DNA of 64,000 bases from the NCBI GenBank assembly GCA_949358305.1, contig OX442318.1, forward strand, positions 9,592,517-9,656,516, read 5' to 3'. This DNA comes from Strigamia acuminata. Taxonomy: Eukaryota; Arthropoda; Chilopoda; Geophilomorpha; Linotaeniidae. The position numbers and the translations under genes were made by a program. Positions 20,637 to 31,939 of the stretch are shown piece by piece (the stretch's first letter is position 1; every line of letters begins with the position of its first letter). Under the pieces are notes generated by a model. The model saw only the letters and a program-made list of their open reading frames with translations, had not been told where the DNA came from and searched no databases.

Positions 20637-23600
20637 GTTTTGCAAATATTTTATCCAGTATCTTTCTCCCTTTTCAATCTCGTCTCCGCTCAGTTCTCCC
20701 GTAATCTTATCTTCAGTTCGCAAGTTTTTAACAAACCGTAATACCCATGCAGTCGTTTTCTTCAATTTTGACCATCGTCCGAATCGTGTGTAGTCAATCA
20801 TCTGGATTGGTTCATTTATCGCGTTCACTTGGACTTCTTCGCTCGTATCCGTTGTTTTCACAATGTCAGTTTCAGTTGGCCAATTCGAATCGTCGCCACT
20901 CAACCACTGCGGTCCTTTCTGCCAAAAATCACTATTTGTTAGTTCTTGTACCGTTACGCCCCGTGTTAGTAGGTCTGCCGGATTCTCCTTGCCCGGGCAG
21001 TGGCGCCAACAGCTGGTGTTTACTGTTTCCCCAATCTCTTTTACACGATTGAAGACAAATGTGACGGGACGATTCTTCGTTTCTCGCAACCAACACAGCA
21101 CTATTTTCGAGTCAGTCCAAATTGTTACATTGTCGTATCCGATTGTCGACTGTAGCGTCGGCACAAGTCGGGCTGCCAGCAATGCTCCCATCAGTTCTAG
21201 TTTAGGAAGGGTTAGTTCCTTAAGTGGTGCTACTCTGCATTTGGAAACGATAAAAGTAATGTTAATTGCACTTGTATTCGAGTCCAGGACTCGAGCATAA
21301 GCTACCACGCCATATGCCCGAGGACTGGCGTCGCAGAAAATGTGAATCTCCTTTTTTACATTAATTCCTCCCCAGTTTAATAAATTTCGTGGAATTTTTA
21401 AATCAATTAGGTATGGTATTTGTGCACACCATTCTTCCCAAGTTTTTTTCACATATTCTGGGATTTTCTCGTCCCATCCCACTCCAAGTTTCCATAATTC
21501 CTGGAATAAAATCTTAGCCGTGACCACAAAGGGATGAGCAAATCCCAATGGGTCGAAAATCATAGCTGTTGTTCTAATAATTGATCGTTTCGTGTATTTA
21601 GTTAATTCAACCCCGTTAATTAATTCAGTAATGTCTAAACTTAATTCATCGGTTCTTGTGTTCCACCCCACCCCCAAAACTTTGGTCTCTTGTTGAGAGA
21701 GAGATTCTTCACAAGTCGGGTCATCAGTTACAATTATTTTTCTCAGCTCTTCACAGTTGGTTTTCCACTTAGTTAGTCTCATATCCGCTTTCCTCAGAAT
21801 TTCACAACTTTCACGGTACAGTTTTATAGCGGTCTTTAATTTGTTTAAACTTGAAATGAGGTCGTCTACGTACCGATCGTCCTCCAATCGCTTGCATGTT
21901 TCCGGATATTCTTCCTTGAAGTCTTCGACATGATGATCGATGGTGGCCGAGAGGAGAAAAGGGCTGGGGGATGTACCAAATGGCACTCGTGTTTGTCTGA
22001 GTTCCCTTATCTTCGCTGGTTCGGTTCCGTTCCAGTTTTCCTCGAGCCAAAGAAATCTCATGACATCACGCTCCTTTTTCTTCAGGTGGATGCGATGGAA
22101 AGCTTTTTCAATATCCGCGATGGCTGCGATGATTCCTGTTCTAAATTTGAGAATCACGTTTAGTAATTTTGGCAATAAGTTCGGTCCCTTGTATAAACAG
22201 TCGTTCAATGAGAAGCATCCTTTCGCGTGTGAGGAAGCGTCGTACACGATTCTAAGTTTGGTCGTTGCTCTTGTCTCGTCGATCACGGGTCTGTGTGGAA
22301 TATAATAAATTGGGTTATTTTCTCCAGTTTCCTGTGGTACTTCTTCGACAATTCCAGTTCTAAGTTGCTCCGTGATCACTTCTTTGTATTGTAAATACAG
22401 CTTCGGATTTTTCCTAAATCGATTGACCAAACTCCAAAATCTTTTTAATGCTGGTTGTCGGTTGTCGTCCAGTTCTTTGGCGTTCAGTTTCCACGGCAGT
22501 TCGACTTCGTAGTGGTCTTGTACCCATTCGATGCCTTCCTTGAATCGTTTCAATGTTTGCTCCTCGTCCTCGTTTCGTTCCACGGTCTCGTGTTTAATCC
22601 CGATTGCCTCCAAACTCCAAAATTTCTCCAAAAGCTCATTAGTATTGTCAATTACAAGGATTTTATTTACCCGTACGAGCGCCGATACTGTCTCTTTATT
22701 CTCCCCAGATGAGCCGTGCAAAGTCCAACCGAAAATCGTTTCTATTGCCATTAAATTTTCTCCAAGTCGGTGTTGTTTTCCGGTGGTCACTTTCCAAAAA
22801 TTGTCCACTCCGATCAAAATCGAAACTCCATCGTCCATTTGAACATTTCCGTTGCTTGCCAATTTGATGTTGTGTTTCTTCAGTTCGCTCAATATTCTCT
22901 GGTCAGTCTGTCCCTTCAGCGCTGGTGTGATCCACGGAGTATCTAGTGCTTCGACTTCTAAATTAAAGGCAACATTGTCGCAATTATTCATTAACAGTTT
23001 CACTCGATTTCTCTTCGCAATTGTTGGCTCGGTTGCTCCAAAGGTTAACAATGCAATATCTTGTTCGCCAACTCGTTCCAAGTTCAGTTCTCGAGACAAC
23101 TTCTCCGTAATAAATGTCTTCTGCGACCCGCCATCCAAAAAACACTGTACTTTACGCTTTTTCGATTGTCCACACGCATCTACAACGAGTACTTGCAAAA
23201 ACATCACGGATACTGGTTGTTCCTGCTCCAAAACGGCGGATGAGGTCAGTGTCTCGATTGGTTTCTTCTCTTCAGCGTCGCACAGGTAAGTGTGGTGATT
23301 CTTTTCGCAGTTCTTGCATCGAAATCGAGTTTTGCATCTGGAGGCGATGTGTCCCTCCTTGAGACAACGATAGCATCTTCGAAACTTCATGCACGCAGCT
23401 TTACGTTCGGCAAGAGTCAGCGGGCAGTTTGGGCTCGTATGCTCTTCTTTTTGACAAAATGTGCATTTGTACGTGATTGTTGTCAAAGCTGCGGCGGAAC
23501 CAAGTGGATTATTCTTTGTATTTATTTTCTTAGTTACCTCCTCTTGTTTTTTCGTAGTAGTTTCTTTCTTTTCGATCAAGTTGTTTTTATCACTCATCGC

Positions 23601-24524
23601 CTTCGTCCTCTCGCGCATCTCGATTTCGAATCGGAAAAACTTCAGAAAATCTGTCATCGACCATGGTAATTCGCCTCTGGATCTGGAAAAGTCGTGTTGC
23701 ATCGAATCGGGCGTCGCACGAGTTAGAATTGGGCCCAAGAGTGCCCCAAACGTTGATGCATCCACTCCTAAATTTCCTAAACTTGTTATGTGAAGGTCGC
23801 AATAATCATAAAGTTCTCGAAGTGCAACAACATCTTCTGCATTTTTCACGGGCTTCACCTCGAGGAATTTTTGCATGTGTGCATTTATTATCAAGTCCGG
23901 TTTACCAAATCTACTTGCCAGCAAACCGACCGCGCTGTCGTAATTTTCATCCGTTACCGTGAATCCACTTATCGCGTTGGCGGCCAATCCTTCGACCAAC
24001 GATCGTAAATACACGAACTTCGCCGTTTTGGGAAGCGAAGTGTTGTTATGCACGCTTAACTGGAAGTCTCCCCAGAATTGAGTCCACGTTTCGGGTGTTC
24101 CCCTGAATTTGGCAATTTCCAGCTTCGGCAATTTCATGCTTGTGTATTGTTGGCCTCCGATCGGCGTATTAACGATAACGGGATTAATAAGTGGTAAGTT
24201 TGGATTTAGTACTTGCGGTTTCAGTTGTGTGATTTCTTTCAAAGCCATTTCCAGCGTGACTTTTGCTGCTACCAATTCGTCTTGGAACTCCTCGGCTCCA
24301 ATCGTATCGTCCGTGACTTCGTCAATGTCGGTGATGGCGTCGGCCACCAGAATGTCCAACTTCTCGATCTTTGGTCCCTTTAAAAGTAACTGTGCTTGTA
24401 TGCATAAAAGTTTTACTTCATTTACCGGATCTTGTTTTATTTCATGTTTCAATGTGTTGAAAATATTTCGAATGTTAGTCCTCGCGGCTTCCCTTTGTCT
24501 TCGATTCTTCTCCAAATCCGTCAT
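20619..24524 (-). CDS. Truncated BEL/Pao polyprotein copy C, no integrase (1301 aa)
   Basis: Same structure as copy B: ATG at 24524, domains gag to RNase H, then the host-derived tail IKAAR and stop. It shares F188 with copy B but has V1190 as in copy A, and carries a private E528D change (TTC to ATC near 22941 on the plus strand). Shared and private changes show that the copies are distinct molecules and not one sequence pasted three times. LTR D lies just upstream of it on the minus strand. Whether B and C are expressed cannot be read from sequence. Confidence 0.9.
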   Translation of the reverse strand: MTDLEKNRRQREAARTNIRNIFNTLKHEIKQDPVNEVKLLCIQAQLLLKGPKIEKLDILVADAITDIDEVTDDTIGAEEFQDELVAAKVTLEMALKEITQLKPQVLNPNLPLINPVIVNTPIGGQQYTSMKLPKLEIAKFRGTPETWTQFWGDFQLSVHNNTSLPKTAKFVYLRSLVEGLAANAISGFTVTDENYDSAVGLLASRFGKPDLIINAHMQKFLEVKPVKNAEDVVALRELYDYCDLHITSLGNLGVDASTFGALLGPILTRATPDSMQHDFSRSRGELPWSMTDFLKFFRFEIEMRERTKAMSDKNNLIEKKETTTKKQEEVTKKINTKNNPLGSAAALTTITYKCTFCQKEEHTSPNCPLTLAERKAACMKFRRCYRCLKEGHIASRCKTRFRCKNCEKNHHTYLCDAEEKKPIETLTSSAVLEQEQPVSVMFLQVLVVDACGQSKKRKVQCFLDGGSQKTFITEKLSRELNLERVGEQDIALLTFGATEPTIAKRNRVKLLMNNCDNVAFNLEVEALDTPWITPALKGQTDQRILSELKKHNIKLASNGNVQMDDGVSILIGVDNFWKVTTGKQHRLGENLMAIETIFGWTLHGSSGENKETVSALVRVNKILVIDNTNELLEKFWSLEAIGIKHETVERNEDEEQTLKRFKEGIEWVQDHYEVELPWKLNAKELDDNRQPALKRFWSLVNRFRKNPKLYLQYKEVITEQLRTGIVEEVPQETGENNPIYYIPHRPVIDETRATTKLRIVYDASSHAKGCFSLNDCLYKGPNLLPKLLNVILKFRTGIIAAIADIEKAFHRIHLKKKERDVMRFLWLEENWNGTEPAKIRELRQTRVPFGTSPSPFLLSATIDHHVEDFKEEYPETCKRLEDDRYVDDLISSLNKLKTAIKLYRESCEILRKADMRLTKWKTNCEELRKIIVTDDPTCEESLSQQETKVLGVGWNTRTDELSLDITELINGVELTKYTKRSIIRTTAMIFDPLGFAHPFVVTAKILFQELWKLGVGWDEKIPEYVKKTWEEWCAQIPYLIDLKIPRNLLNWGGINVKKEIHIFCDASPRAYGVVAYARVLDSNTSAINITFIVSKCRVAPLKELTLPKLELMGALLAARLVPTLQSTIGYDNVTIWTDSKIVLCWLRETKNRPVTFVFNRVKEIGETVNTSCWRHCPGKENPADLLTRGVTVQELTNSDFWQKGPQWLSGDDSNWPTETDIVKTTDTSEEVQVNAINEPIQMIDYTRFGRWSKLKKTTAWVLRFVKNLRTEDKITGELSGDEIEKGERYWIKYLQNIKAAR

Positions 24525-24945
24525 TGCGATCGATTTTCCTTGGTTTTTTTTTTAAAAGGTCTCGGGTTTTCGGCACCAATGTTGCGGATGCAACTCAAAA
24601 AGTTATGTTGAACAAATAAAAGTTACTTTGGATACTTGATGGTTGTTGAATTTGGTTGAATCTTGTGGATGACAAATAAAGCATGCGTACACACGGATTT
24701 ACATTTGAACAGTGGTTTATTTTATTCAAAACAGGAAATAGGTAAATGTTCTATTCCCCCCTCAATCCATCAATAAAATGTCCCAATACAGAGTGGGTCA
24801 CCGAAGTGACCCTCTGGTGGCCAAACATGGCGCCACCTCCAATTCCCCCCTAAACGTTGGCTTCTACAGGAACTCCAGTTTCCACAATGTATACATTTTT
24901 GAGTCGCCCTTTGCAAGCCTCCGTGTATTATCGGGCCGCTTTTAT
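20637..24945. repeat. Tandem unit 3 of 3 (4,309 bp)
   Basis: Last unit; on its right the host foldback continues past the breakpoint (TTTATGTGGGCCACCCC) to its own terminus, so this copy keeps the original right junction. Confidence 0.95.
24580..24886 (-). repeat. LTR D: original 5' LTR bordering the insertion
   Basis: 307-bp LTR followed by ATGTA (24887-24891), the second half of the 5-bp target duplication also found left of LTR A, and then uninterrupted foldback host sequence to 24958. Confidence 0.92.
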
Positions 24946-24960
24946 GTGGGCCACCCCGTA

Positions 24961-26200
24961 GCTATACCTAAATTGGTTACTCAAATACTTAAAAGTAGCC
25001 TTAAATAATTAAAAATTATTGCAATAAATTTTTCATAAACACATTGAAGTCGTTTACGTGATTGATCACATGATAATCGCTTCAAACTGGGTCAATTCTA
25101 TCCGTTGCAGTGGGATCGTCCTTTGGCATAATTGCTATAACCGGAAAAACAGCAGTAAAAATTACACTTTTGATGTGAAAAATATATTACTCACAAATTC
25201 GTACACAATATCCTGTATGTAGCTCAAACCACCCTCTGCTACCAAATAAATTCCAATTTACAGATGATTAGAAAGAGAACACTGATTGTTACATTTATGT
25301 ATTACTACTGCGCATGCGCGGCTGTAATCTAAATGGCTTGTGCAACAATGTTTAGATAGTTAGCTTTTCTCCCATAAATTTTCAATTGAGTTTTTTGCTG
25401 GTTGTAATAATAAAATAAATATTTATAACATAAAAATGCAATAACGTACCTGCTGCCTTCGTACAAATCCACTTAATGGCAAACTGGGCAGTAACAAGAA
25501 AAATATGAGCAGTTTGTATGTGTATTATAAAATGTTTCTTCCACCTAATTTAACCCACAGTTTCAGTGTAACGGGTCAAACAAAAAAATCAGAAAGCGTT
25601 TGTTCATAAATAAACAACTACAAATCAATAGAAAAAAATGTAGTATCTCATTCACGCATTACGTTGTAATGGTCTTTTCCTGTACCAATCATCTTCCATT
25701 TGACCAACAATTTGTCCAGCAATGCATGAAACCCACCAAAACAGAAAAAAAAACACCAAAATAGAAAAAAAATCAACCCAAAAAAAAGGATAAAAGCTCA
25801 AAAAGAAAGGACGCATTGCACAACTAACAGTTCACATCACTTCACCATTTTCTCCTCTATTGTCCGGGTTTAATTAACTAAAAATTCAGCCTACCATTTT
25901 CCCCTTTGTATATACTGTGTATATATAAGTTATATATATATATATATAAATTTTTGTTTACTCTGACGTAGAAACTCTGTTAGAAGTGGAAGAAAAAAAC
26001 ATAAGAAAAATGACCAAAAGAATTGTGGCCGGTGTAATATTTTCTACTTATAAAAGACATTAAAAAAGATATAATAAAAAATTAAAGAAATAAAGCAAGA
26101 TAATTCTGCACACACACAAAAAAGAATAAAACAAAAGAAGACTAAACTAACTTAGTTGTAGAACATATCCAATAATTAGAACCTACGATATCAACAAGGC
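24961..26200. other. Non-coding stretch with a (TA)n run
   Basis: No gene recognised. Short (TA)n tract about 25915-25950; A-rich runs at 25740-25800. Confidence 0.5.
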
Positions 26201-26204
26201 TTAT

Positions 26205-26690
26205 ATCTTTGATACAGTGATAAATATGCAACTTCCTAGTCCAGATTCAAACTTTGTTGGTAAATTTACACAAGTTGACTTTTTTGCTGACCCTTGTTAA
26301 AACTTCGTCAAAGTCATCGACATTTGTTCTCGATGTTCCAAACTTAGTATTAAGCCTATAATCTATGAAACAGTGATAAATATGCAACTTCCAATTCCAG
26401 ATTCAAATTTTGGAGGTAATTTTACATAGGTTGAATTGTTTCTTGACCATTTAGACCACATGTTAAAACATGACCAAATCCATCGACAATTCTTCGAAGT
26501 TTTTCCAAACTCAGTTTTAGGCTTGTGTCGCTGAAACAATGATAAATATGCAACTTCTGACACCAAATTCGGACTTTGCACATCATTTTACATATAAATT
26601 CACTCGTTTCTAGACCATTTTGTCCAATTGCCAAATATTAGCACGGTGTGTGATTCCCAAGATATTACCGGTAGGTAAATACCAATCCTA
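26205..26690. repeat. Three-copy tandem repeat, unit about 156-166 bp, diverged
   Basis: The landmark GATAAATATGCAACTTC recurs at 26219, 26375 and 26541. Following sequence (CCAGATTCAAA..., then TTTACAT..., TTGACCATTT..., AAACTCAGT...) aligns between units with many substitutions. It may be the edge of an older satellite or a transposon with internal repeats. Confidence 0.8.
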
Positions 26691-27450
26691 CGAGCACTCC
26701 ACAATCCAGCAAATAAACACAAACCGATTTTAAAAGGAAACAGAAATGAAATATTTACAAGAAAAACAATTTCTCCTTTTTGCAGCAAGGTCAATTTGAT
26801 CTCATCTAGGTCACGTGACTTTTTCCTATATTTTTACCCCGACACAGATGATGAGTTTTGCCAACGCTTTTATATTTTTTCTACGGCTCAATGCGGCACT
26901 AACATGAAGGTAATAAATCAAGGGAGCGAGCATTCAATTTTAAATTCGCACCGCCATAAGAATAAGAGACATATTTTCTCGGCTTGCAATTATCATCGTG
27001 AGCTCGACAAATTTCCAACACGGAAATAACATGCAAAATTACAGCTCGTAAATTTCTAATAAACCCTAATATTTGTTCCAGGTCCCCCATTAAAAAGAGG
27101 AGAAAAAAAATTGTTTACTTTTATATAAATTTTACATACACTTTCATTAAGTGAGGCAAGGTTATTTATGATCACATTTATTTTAATACCTACAACTTGA
27201 TATTGCAAACCTACTGTAAATTAAATAACCTTGGTGACTCTTTAAAATCCCCTCATTTTCAACCAACAGGATAAAGCAATGGTAGACCCTGCCACTGGGA
27301 CTAAGCCAATCTTCAACACAAATTAATACCTTGAGAAACTATATTGCAACACTTTTTCTTAATTTTTCTTTAATAAACAATCTCAGTGCTGAACCAGCAG
27401 CCAAAATGGCTCCTTACGTCTATCTACACACAAAAACATAATTTTTGTTT
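26691..27450. other. Non-coding stretch
   Basis: No gene, RNA or repeat recognised. Confidence 0.4.
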
Positions 27451-27454
27451 TTTT

Positions 27455-27876
27455 TTAAACGCGTTTAGGGACAACCACTTTCTTGAATAAGAAAAGAATT
27501 TTTTATATTCAGTTTGTTCTTTCTGAAATTTTGTGATTTTGTTTATATTATACTGAACTTGATCTCAAGTGAAATTTGAAGTCATTGGACGTTCGTTTAA
27601 TTAATTATGCTAAATGGAAATTTTCTGCTCGTTAAAAATCCAGCAAAACTATTAAACTGGCTTCACTGCCTTTGAACAGAGCGCTTCAGTTAACAACTTT
27701 TGGCTTTTACCACTAGTGTGTAAACCCACCACTAGTTGGTGAAAAAGTCTTTATTATCATTGTTCACAACTAGCGCCCTCTAGAAAATTAGTAGCAAACT
27801 TAATAAAACCTACACGACGCTTTAACCTAAACGCATAACGCCTTATATCGATACCAAAACAGGTACAGTCGTGTTC
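27455..27876 (-). mobile_element. Dispersed transposon copy, family shared with 55360-55690
   Basis: The reverse complement of 27555-27876 aligns with 55390-55690 (shared GTTTTGGTAT, GCGTTTAGG, GGTAAAAGCCAAAAG, then GCTGGA and GCAGAAAATT). The left edge also carries GCGTTTAGGGACAA (27461) in the opposite orientation to the right edge, so it may be a two-ended palindromic copy. No coding capacity. Confidence 0.6.
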
Positions 27877-28754
27877 AAAAAAACTGGACCCTAACGCTAT
27901 GCTGGCAATTGAAATTGTGAGTAATTTTGTGTTTTGCCACTAGGTTAAACACCAGACATCAACAGGTGATAATACTTGTTATTTTATTTTGCCTTAATTT
28001 GGTTAATTTGGTATTTTTGGTAATTTTTACGCGACGATATTATGCACTAATTCAAACACTCTGCGTGTTTGAGTCGACAGGTTTACGGTACGGCTTAAAC
28101 GCGTAACAGTATTGAGTTTTGCGCAGGCGCAATACAGATTCTGTCGGTCGGGAATGCGTGCTCATTTTTTTGGAGTCACAACTCGAGGAGAAAAAAAAAA
28201 CTAATTTCTTCTCATTTATTTTCTTATCTTAAATCTACTGAACTATTACTCACGATTAAAGGCTGTTTTCCACTCTGATTCATGCAAATTCACACTAGTT
28301 AGATTCCGACTCCGTGGCCATAGGAGGCAACCATAAAAAAAATACATTCAGTTGAGTAAATCCACTGGAGAACATTTATTTGCATTCAGCTCGCTATGGT
28401 ATTTGCATGAATTTAATCACCATCTGCAATAAAAATAAATAAAATAAAAATTTAATATGAAAACAACTTGATTAAAATAAATGTATTAAATAATAGAGAC
28501 AATATCCACAGAAAATATGAATTGATAACAATTTCAATTATAAAATAAATAAATAATAAATAAACGATTTATAAAGAAAAAAAATTTATTTTCAGACTGC
28601 GACACATTACTGATTACTCTAATTAAATAATGACGCGACTATTGACGTCAATGACAAATATATTTAATAATACATTACTTTTGCAGAATTAAGTAACCCT
28701 AAATTTATCAGTTAATTTTTAGAAAAATTTTTTTTTTAGTCCTATACCTAAGTA

Positions 28755-28802
28755 TAGCTACTCACGTAACTTAAATAAATGAATATTTTGCAAAACTTAT
28801 CT
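28755..28802. repeat. Dispersed ~48-bp repeat, also at 59932-59979
   Basis: Both copies read ACTCACGTAACTTAAATAAA and then TGAATA and GCAAAACTTA with only a few differences. Probably part of a larger degraded element. Confidence 0.7.
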
Positions 28803-30310
28803 TGAAGAACGGATGGAGTCGGATTTAACTTCGAAAACAGCAGACACAAGAAAACGTGTGTATCGGTTACATTTACAAAAGTATAACTAAATTTTTATTC
28901 GTTGTACTGAATTACAAAGAAAGGAGATTAAAACCCCTTTATTTCTCGGAATTGATCGAATGTGGGTCACAGGTAAATTTACACCTGCGCCGCGGTGGTT
29001 AAATGCGCAACTAGATTGGTTCCTTTTGGAAACCGTCAGTTTCCACAATAAAACGCAATGCATTTCAAAATACATTGCAATATACAGTAATTTCAGTGTA
29101 CTTTTTGAACCACATGGGTATAAAAACGGCTAATAATAGTTTAGGTTGATACACCCCACCGGGGTCTCACATCAGCTGAAGTTTAACAAAACATTTGCCC
29201 TCAAACGGAGTTCTCCATATCATTGATTTCTCGCTTTCCTCTCGAGGGATCTCCTTTTCTCTCTCTCACATTTCACTTTTTGTTCATTGTCTACAATCGC
29301 ATGCTGCGTCGCTCTTTTTGCTTTTGCCAACGACAGCGCGCTATTTTTCTTTCACGCAGACATACGCCAAGAATGAATTGAGATAGTCAGGAAAACACTT
29401 TGCGCAACTCTCTCGGGAATACGATTTGTTTTCAAAAAAGAAAGAAAAAGTAAAAAAAAAAAAACTACTCTCATTTTGTTAACCGGCAAAAATAAAGGAC
29501 ACGTGACAAGATTTTTAATTAAAGTCAAATATTGGATCAAAGTAAAAGACGTCGTCAATTGCTCGCACTCGTTCTCCCCGTTTATGGTTCACCAAATTCA
29601 ACTCCTCTTTCCCAGATCCATTGCCACTTTGCAACCGCATTTTCTTTTCATATTCATAGCGCTTTAAATCTCTTGCGCATTTAATATTATGTCAACAAAT
29701 TCACCAACTTTCATCTTCATCCATCTATATCCTTCTTTATTACTCCTCTCTACCATATATAAAAAAAAATTCACAAAACAAACACCTAATTTCCTTGGGC
29801 AAACATATTATATTTCGCCATCTGGCGACTATTTATATTCAGTAATAATTTTTTTTTAAAAAAAAAAAAAAACGTCATTACTAAGTTGTTCCGCTGGCTC
29901 GCATCCAGTTCGTGCATACGAGCGATAATTCAAATATTTATGTAAAACATCATATCTTGAGCTCTCCCCGTCTGGTATCAAAACAAAACTTCAATTTCCT
30001 TTTGTTCAATCCAGAGGTCGCAACTAAACATGTCATCATCATTCTCTCCCTTCTTCCCACACAACAAACTGGAGCCACAGGATGTCCTATAGCCATCTCA
30101 ACGACCCATGGATATCCATGGGATGTCTCTGCAACTGGAGAATTGAATTGAGGTGATATATTATAAATTTAAAGCTAATAACTTGTGCACTCCTATAGAC
30201 TAACTTTGCACCGGAGTGCATTTAGAACATTCCATTCATTTATAACAATTAAATTAAATTAAATAAAAAAATTTCTAATTTGATATTATTATTAGTAGCG
30301 TATTTTACCG
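28803..30310. other. Non-coding stretch
   Basis: No gene recognised. Homopolymer A/T runs near 29452 and 29850. Confidence 0.4.
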
Positions 30311-30315
30311 ATTAA

Positions 30316-30395
30316 GAGTCGCTCTCGAATTGTAGCCGCCCTCGAATTGTGGCCGCCCTCGAATTGTGGCCGCCCTCGAATAGTGGCCGCTACTT
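30316..30395. repeat. 17-bp GC-rich tandem repeat, about four units
   Basis: Units of GCCGCCCTCGAATTGTG, repeated with small changes (TGTAG, TGTGG, TAGTGG). It is unusual for its GC content within AT-rich DNA. Possibly the terminal repeat block of a transposon. Confidence 0.8.
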
Positions 30396-30586
30396 AGACA
30401 CCGATAATACCGTATTTTTGCAAAATTACGGTATTGTTTCCGTATTTAACCTCACGAACGATGAACGTATGCTTTGTGCATGCCGTTCAAACTTCGTTCT
30501 TTACATTAAACAAATGTAACAAAAGAAAAACCGAAATTGTAATTGCTTCAAAAATGGCAGTTTTGAATACGAGCTGATAAAATACG

Positions 30587-30945
30587 GCATACAACTCAAA
30601 GACATGAAATTAGAATACACACCTCTGTCAAAACAAAAGTTGTGTTTGAAATTACATCACACAAAAAATAAGCAACATATAACCAAATGTTTATTTTTCC
30701 CAATATAATGAGCAAAAAATGAATTAAATAAACAAAATTTGATGGAAATTGATCAATTTTTTCAGAAGTTATCATGAAAAATGATTAGGCTTTGCAAGAC
30801 ACTAAATTAGAATCCTCAAGAATTAGAGGCAGGCCGCAGGGTTATATGTTGCTTATTTTTTGTGTGATGTAATTTCAAACACAACTTTTGTTTTGACAGA
30901 GATGTGTATTCTAATTTCATGTCTTTGAGTTGTACATAATTCCAC
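30587..30945. mobile_element. Foldback element with ~105-bp near-perfect inverted arms
   Basis: 30587-30690 and 30838-30945 are inverted copies with very few differences: AACTCAAAGACATGAAATTA pairs with TAATTTCATGTCTTTGAGTT, and the match continues to the inner edge ATATGTTGCTTATTTTTTG. The loop is about 150 bp. No clear target duplication and no coding capacity. Typical of a MITE or of a local inverted duplication. Confidence 0.8.
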
Positions 30946-31939
30946 AAAATGCTATACATTTTGGATCGCCTTAAATAAAATATATTTTTCCACCATATGG
31001 TTATTTTCTCTCTCACCAACTCCATCTATTAATGTAATAATTTTCATCTTATTTCAATTTCCAACAAGAAATAGCCAGCAATTGCTTATTTATTCTTCCC
31101 ACTGCGCCCTTGCCAATGCAATGCCACTCACCACAACTCTTCCCTCAACGTGTGGATATATCCAACTTTTCTGCTTTCGCCTTCGACAAATAACAAATTC
31201 AAATATATACGATAACACATATATATTCCTTTTCCCATCCAAACTGTTTTCAAACATTACTCACCACTGCATTCCCAATAATATCTCAGTTTATTGACAA
31301 CAGTTTAATAACAGCAACAATAATTTCACTTACAAATATTGGAAAAACACTCAACTACTGTTTACACTAGATAAATTATTTCAGCTTGTAAAGCCGAGCG
31401 TTTGGTTGATTAATTTAGACAACAAAGCTTTTCGACCTTCCGGTCACCATCCGGCTGTTTAATGATTGCATCAGTCGTTGAGTAAAATGAACACGTGTAA
31501 TGTCATGCTACCGTGAATAGTGAAGGACCTGCACGAGCCATAGGGCAGGCAACAATCACCAGGTAGGGCCTAGTCAATATTTAAAGCAATGTGAGAACAT
31601 TTCATTCAATTCAGTGACTGGTAGTAGCGCTTGCTCCGCACGCCATCAATGCGACTATGGTAGACTGGATGGATGCTCACGAGTATTGCGCGAGGCAGCG
31701 AATAAACATTTTCGTTTAAATTACTCAATTTGCAAAGAATTGAACATTGAACATTGACACAGCTAAATGATAACCTTTTGTCACACATGGAAAAAACTTA
31801 ACACGAGTTCGCGCAATACAAGTGGATGGGTGGATGGATGATGACCTTACGGAATCTCAGTCGTTTCTCATCCTTGTCTTTTCTATGGCAAGAACATCTG
31901 CCGTCCGCATTTAATTGGATTCTCTGTGGTTCCCCAGGT

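Larger units (their letters stand above)
9609..24958. mobile_element. TA-flanked long-arm foldback element split by the BEL insertion
   Basis: The left end (GGGTGGCCCACATAAAAGCG near 9611) and right end (CTTTTATGTGGGCCACCCC to 24957) are inverted copies flanked by TA at 9607-9608 and 24959-24960, pointing to a Tc1/mariner-type insertion. Arms of roughly 370 bp pair: 9645-9880 matches the reverse complement of about 10200-10386 plus 24892-24950. Without the BEL insertion it would be about 845 bp (9609-10386 plus 24892-24958). It has no transposase. Arms have diverged, so it is much older than the BEL insertion in it. Confidence 0.8.

Noticed and set aside
12019-24945. Interpretation as ordinary LTR-LTR recombination giving a tandem element
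   Set aside because: That would give LTR-internal-LTR-internal-LTR with no host DNA; every joint here contains 59 bp of foldback sequence and a truncated internal region.
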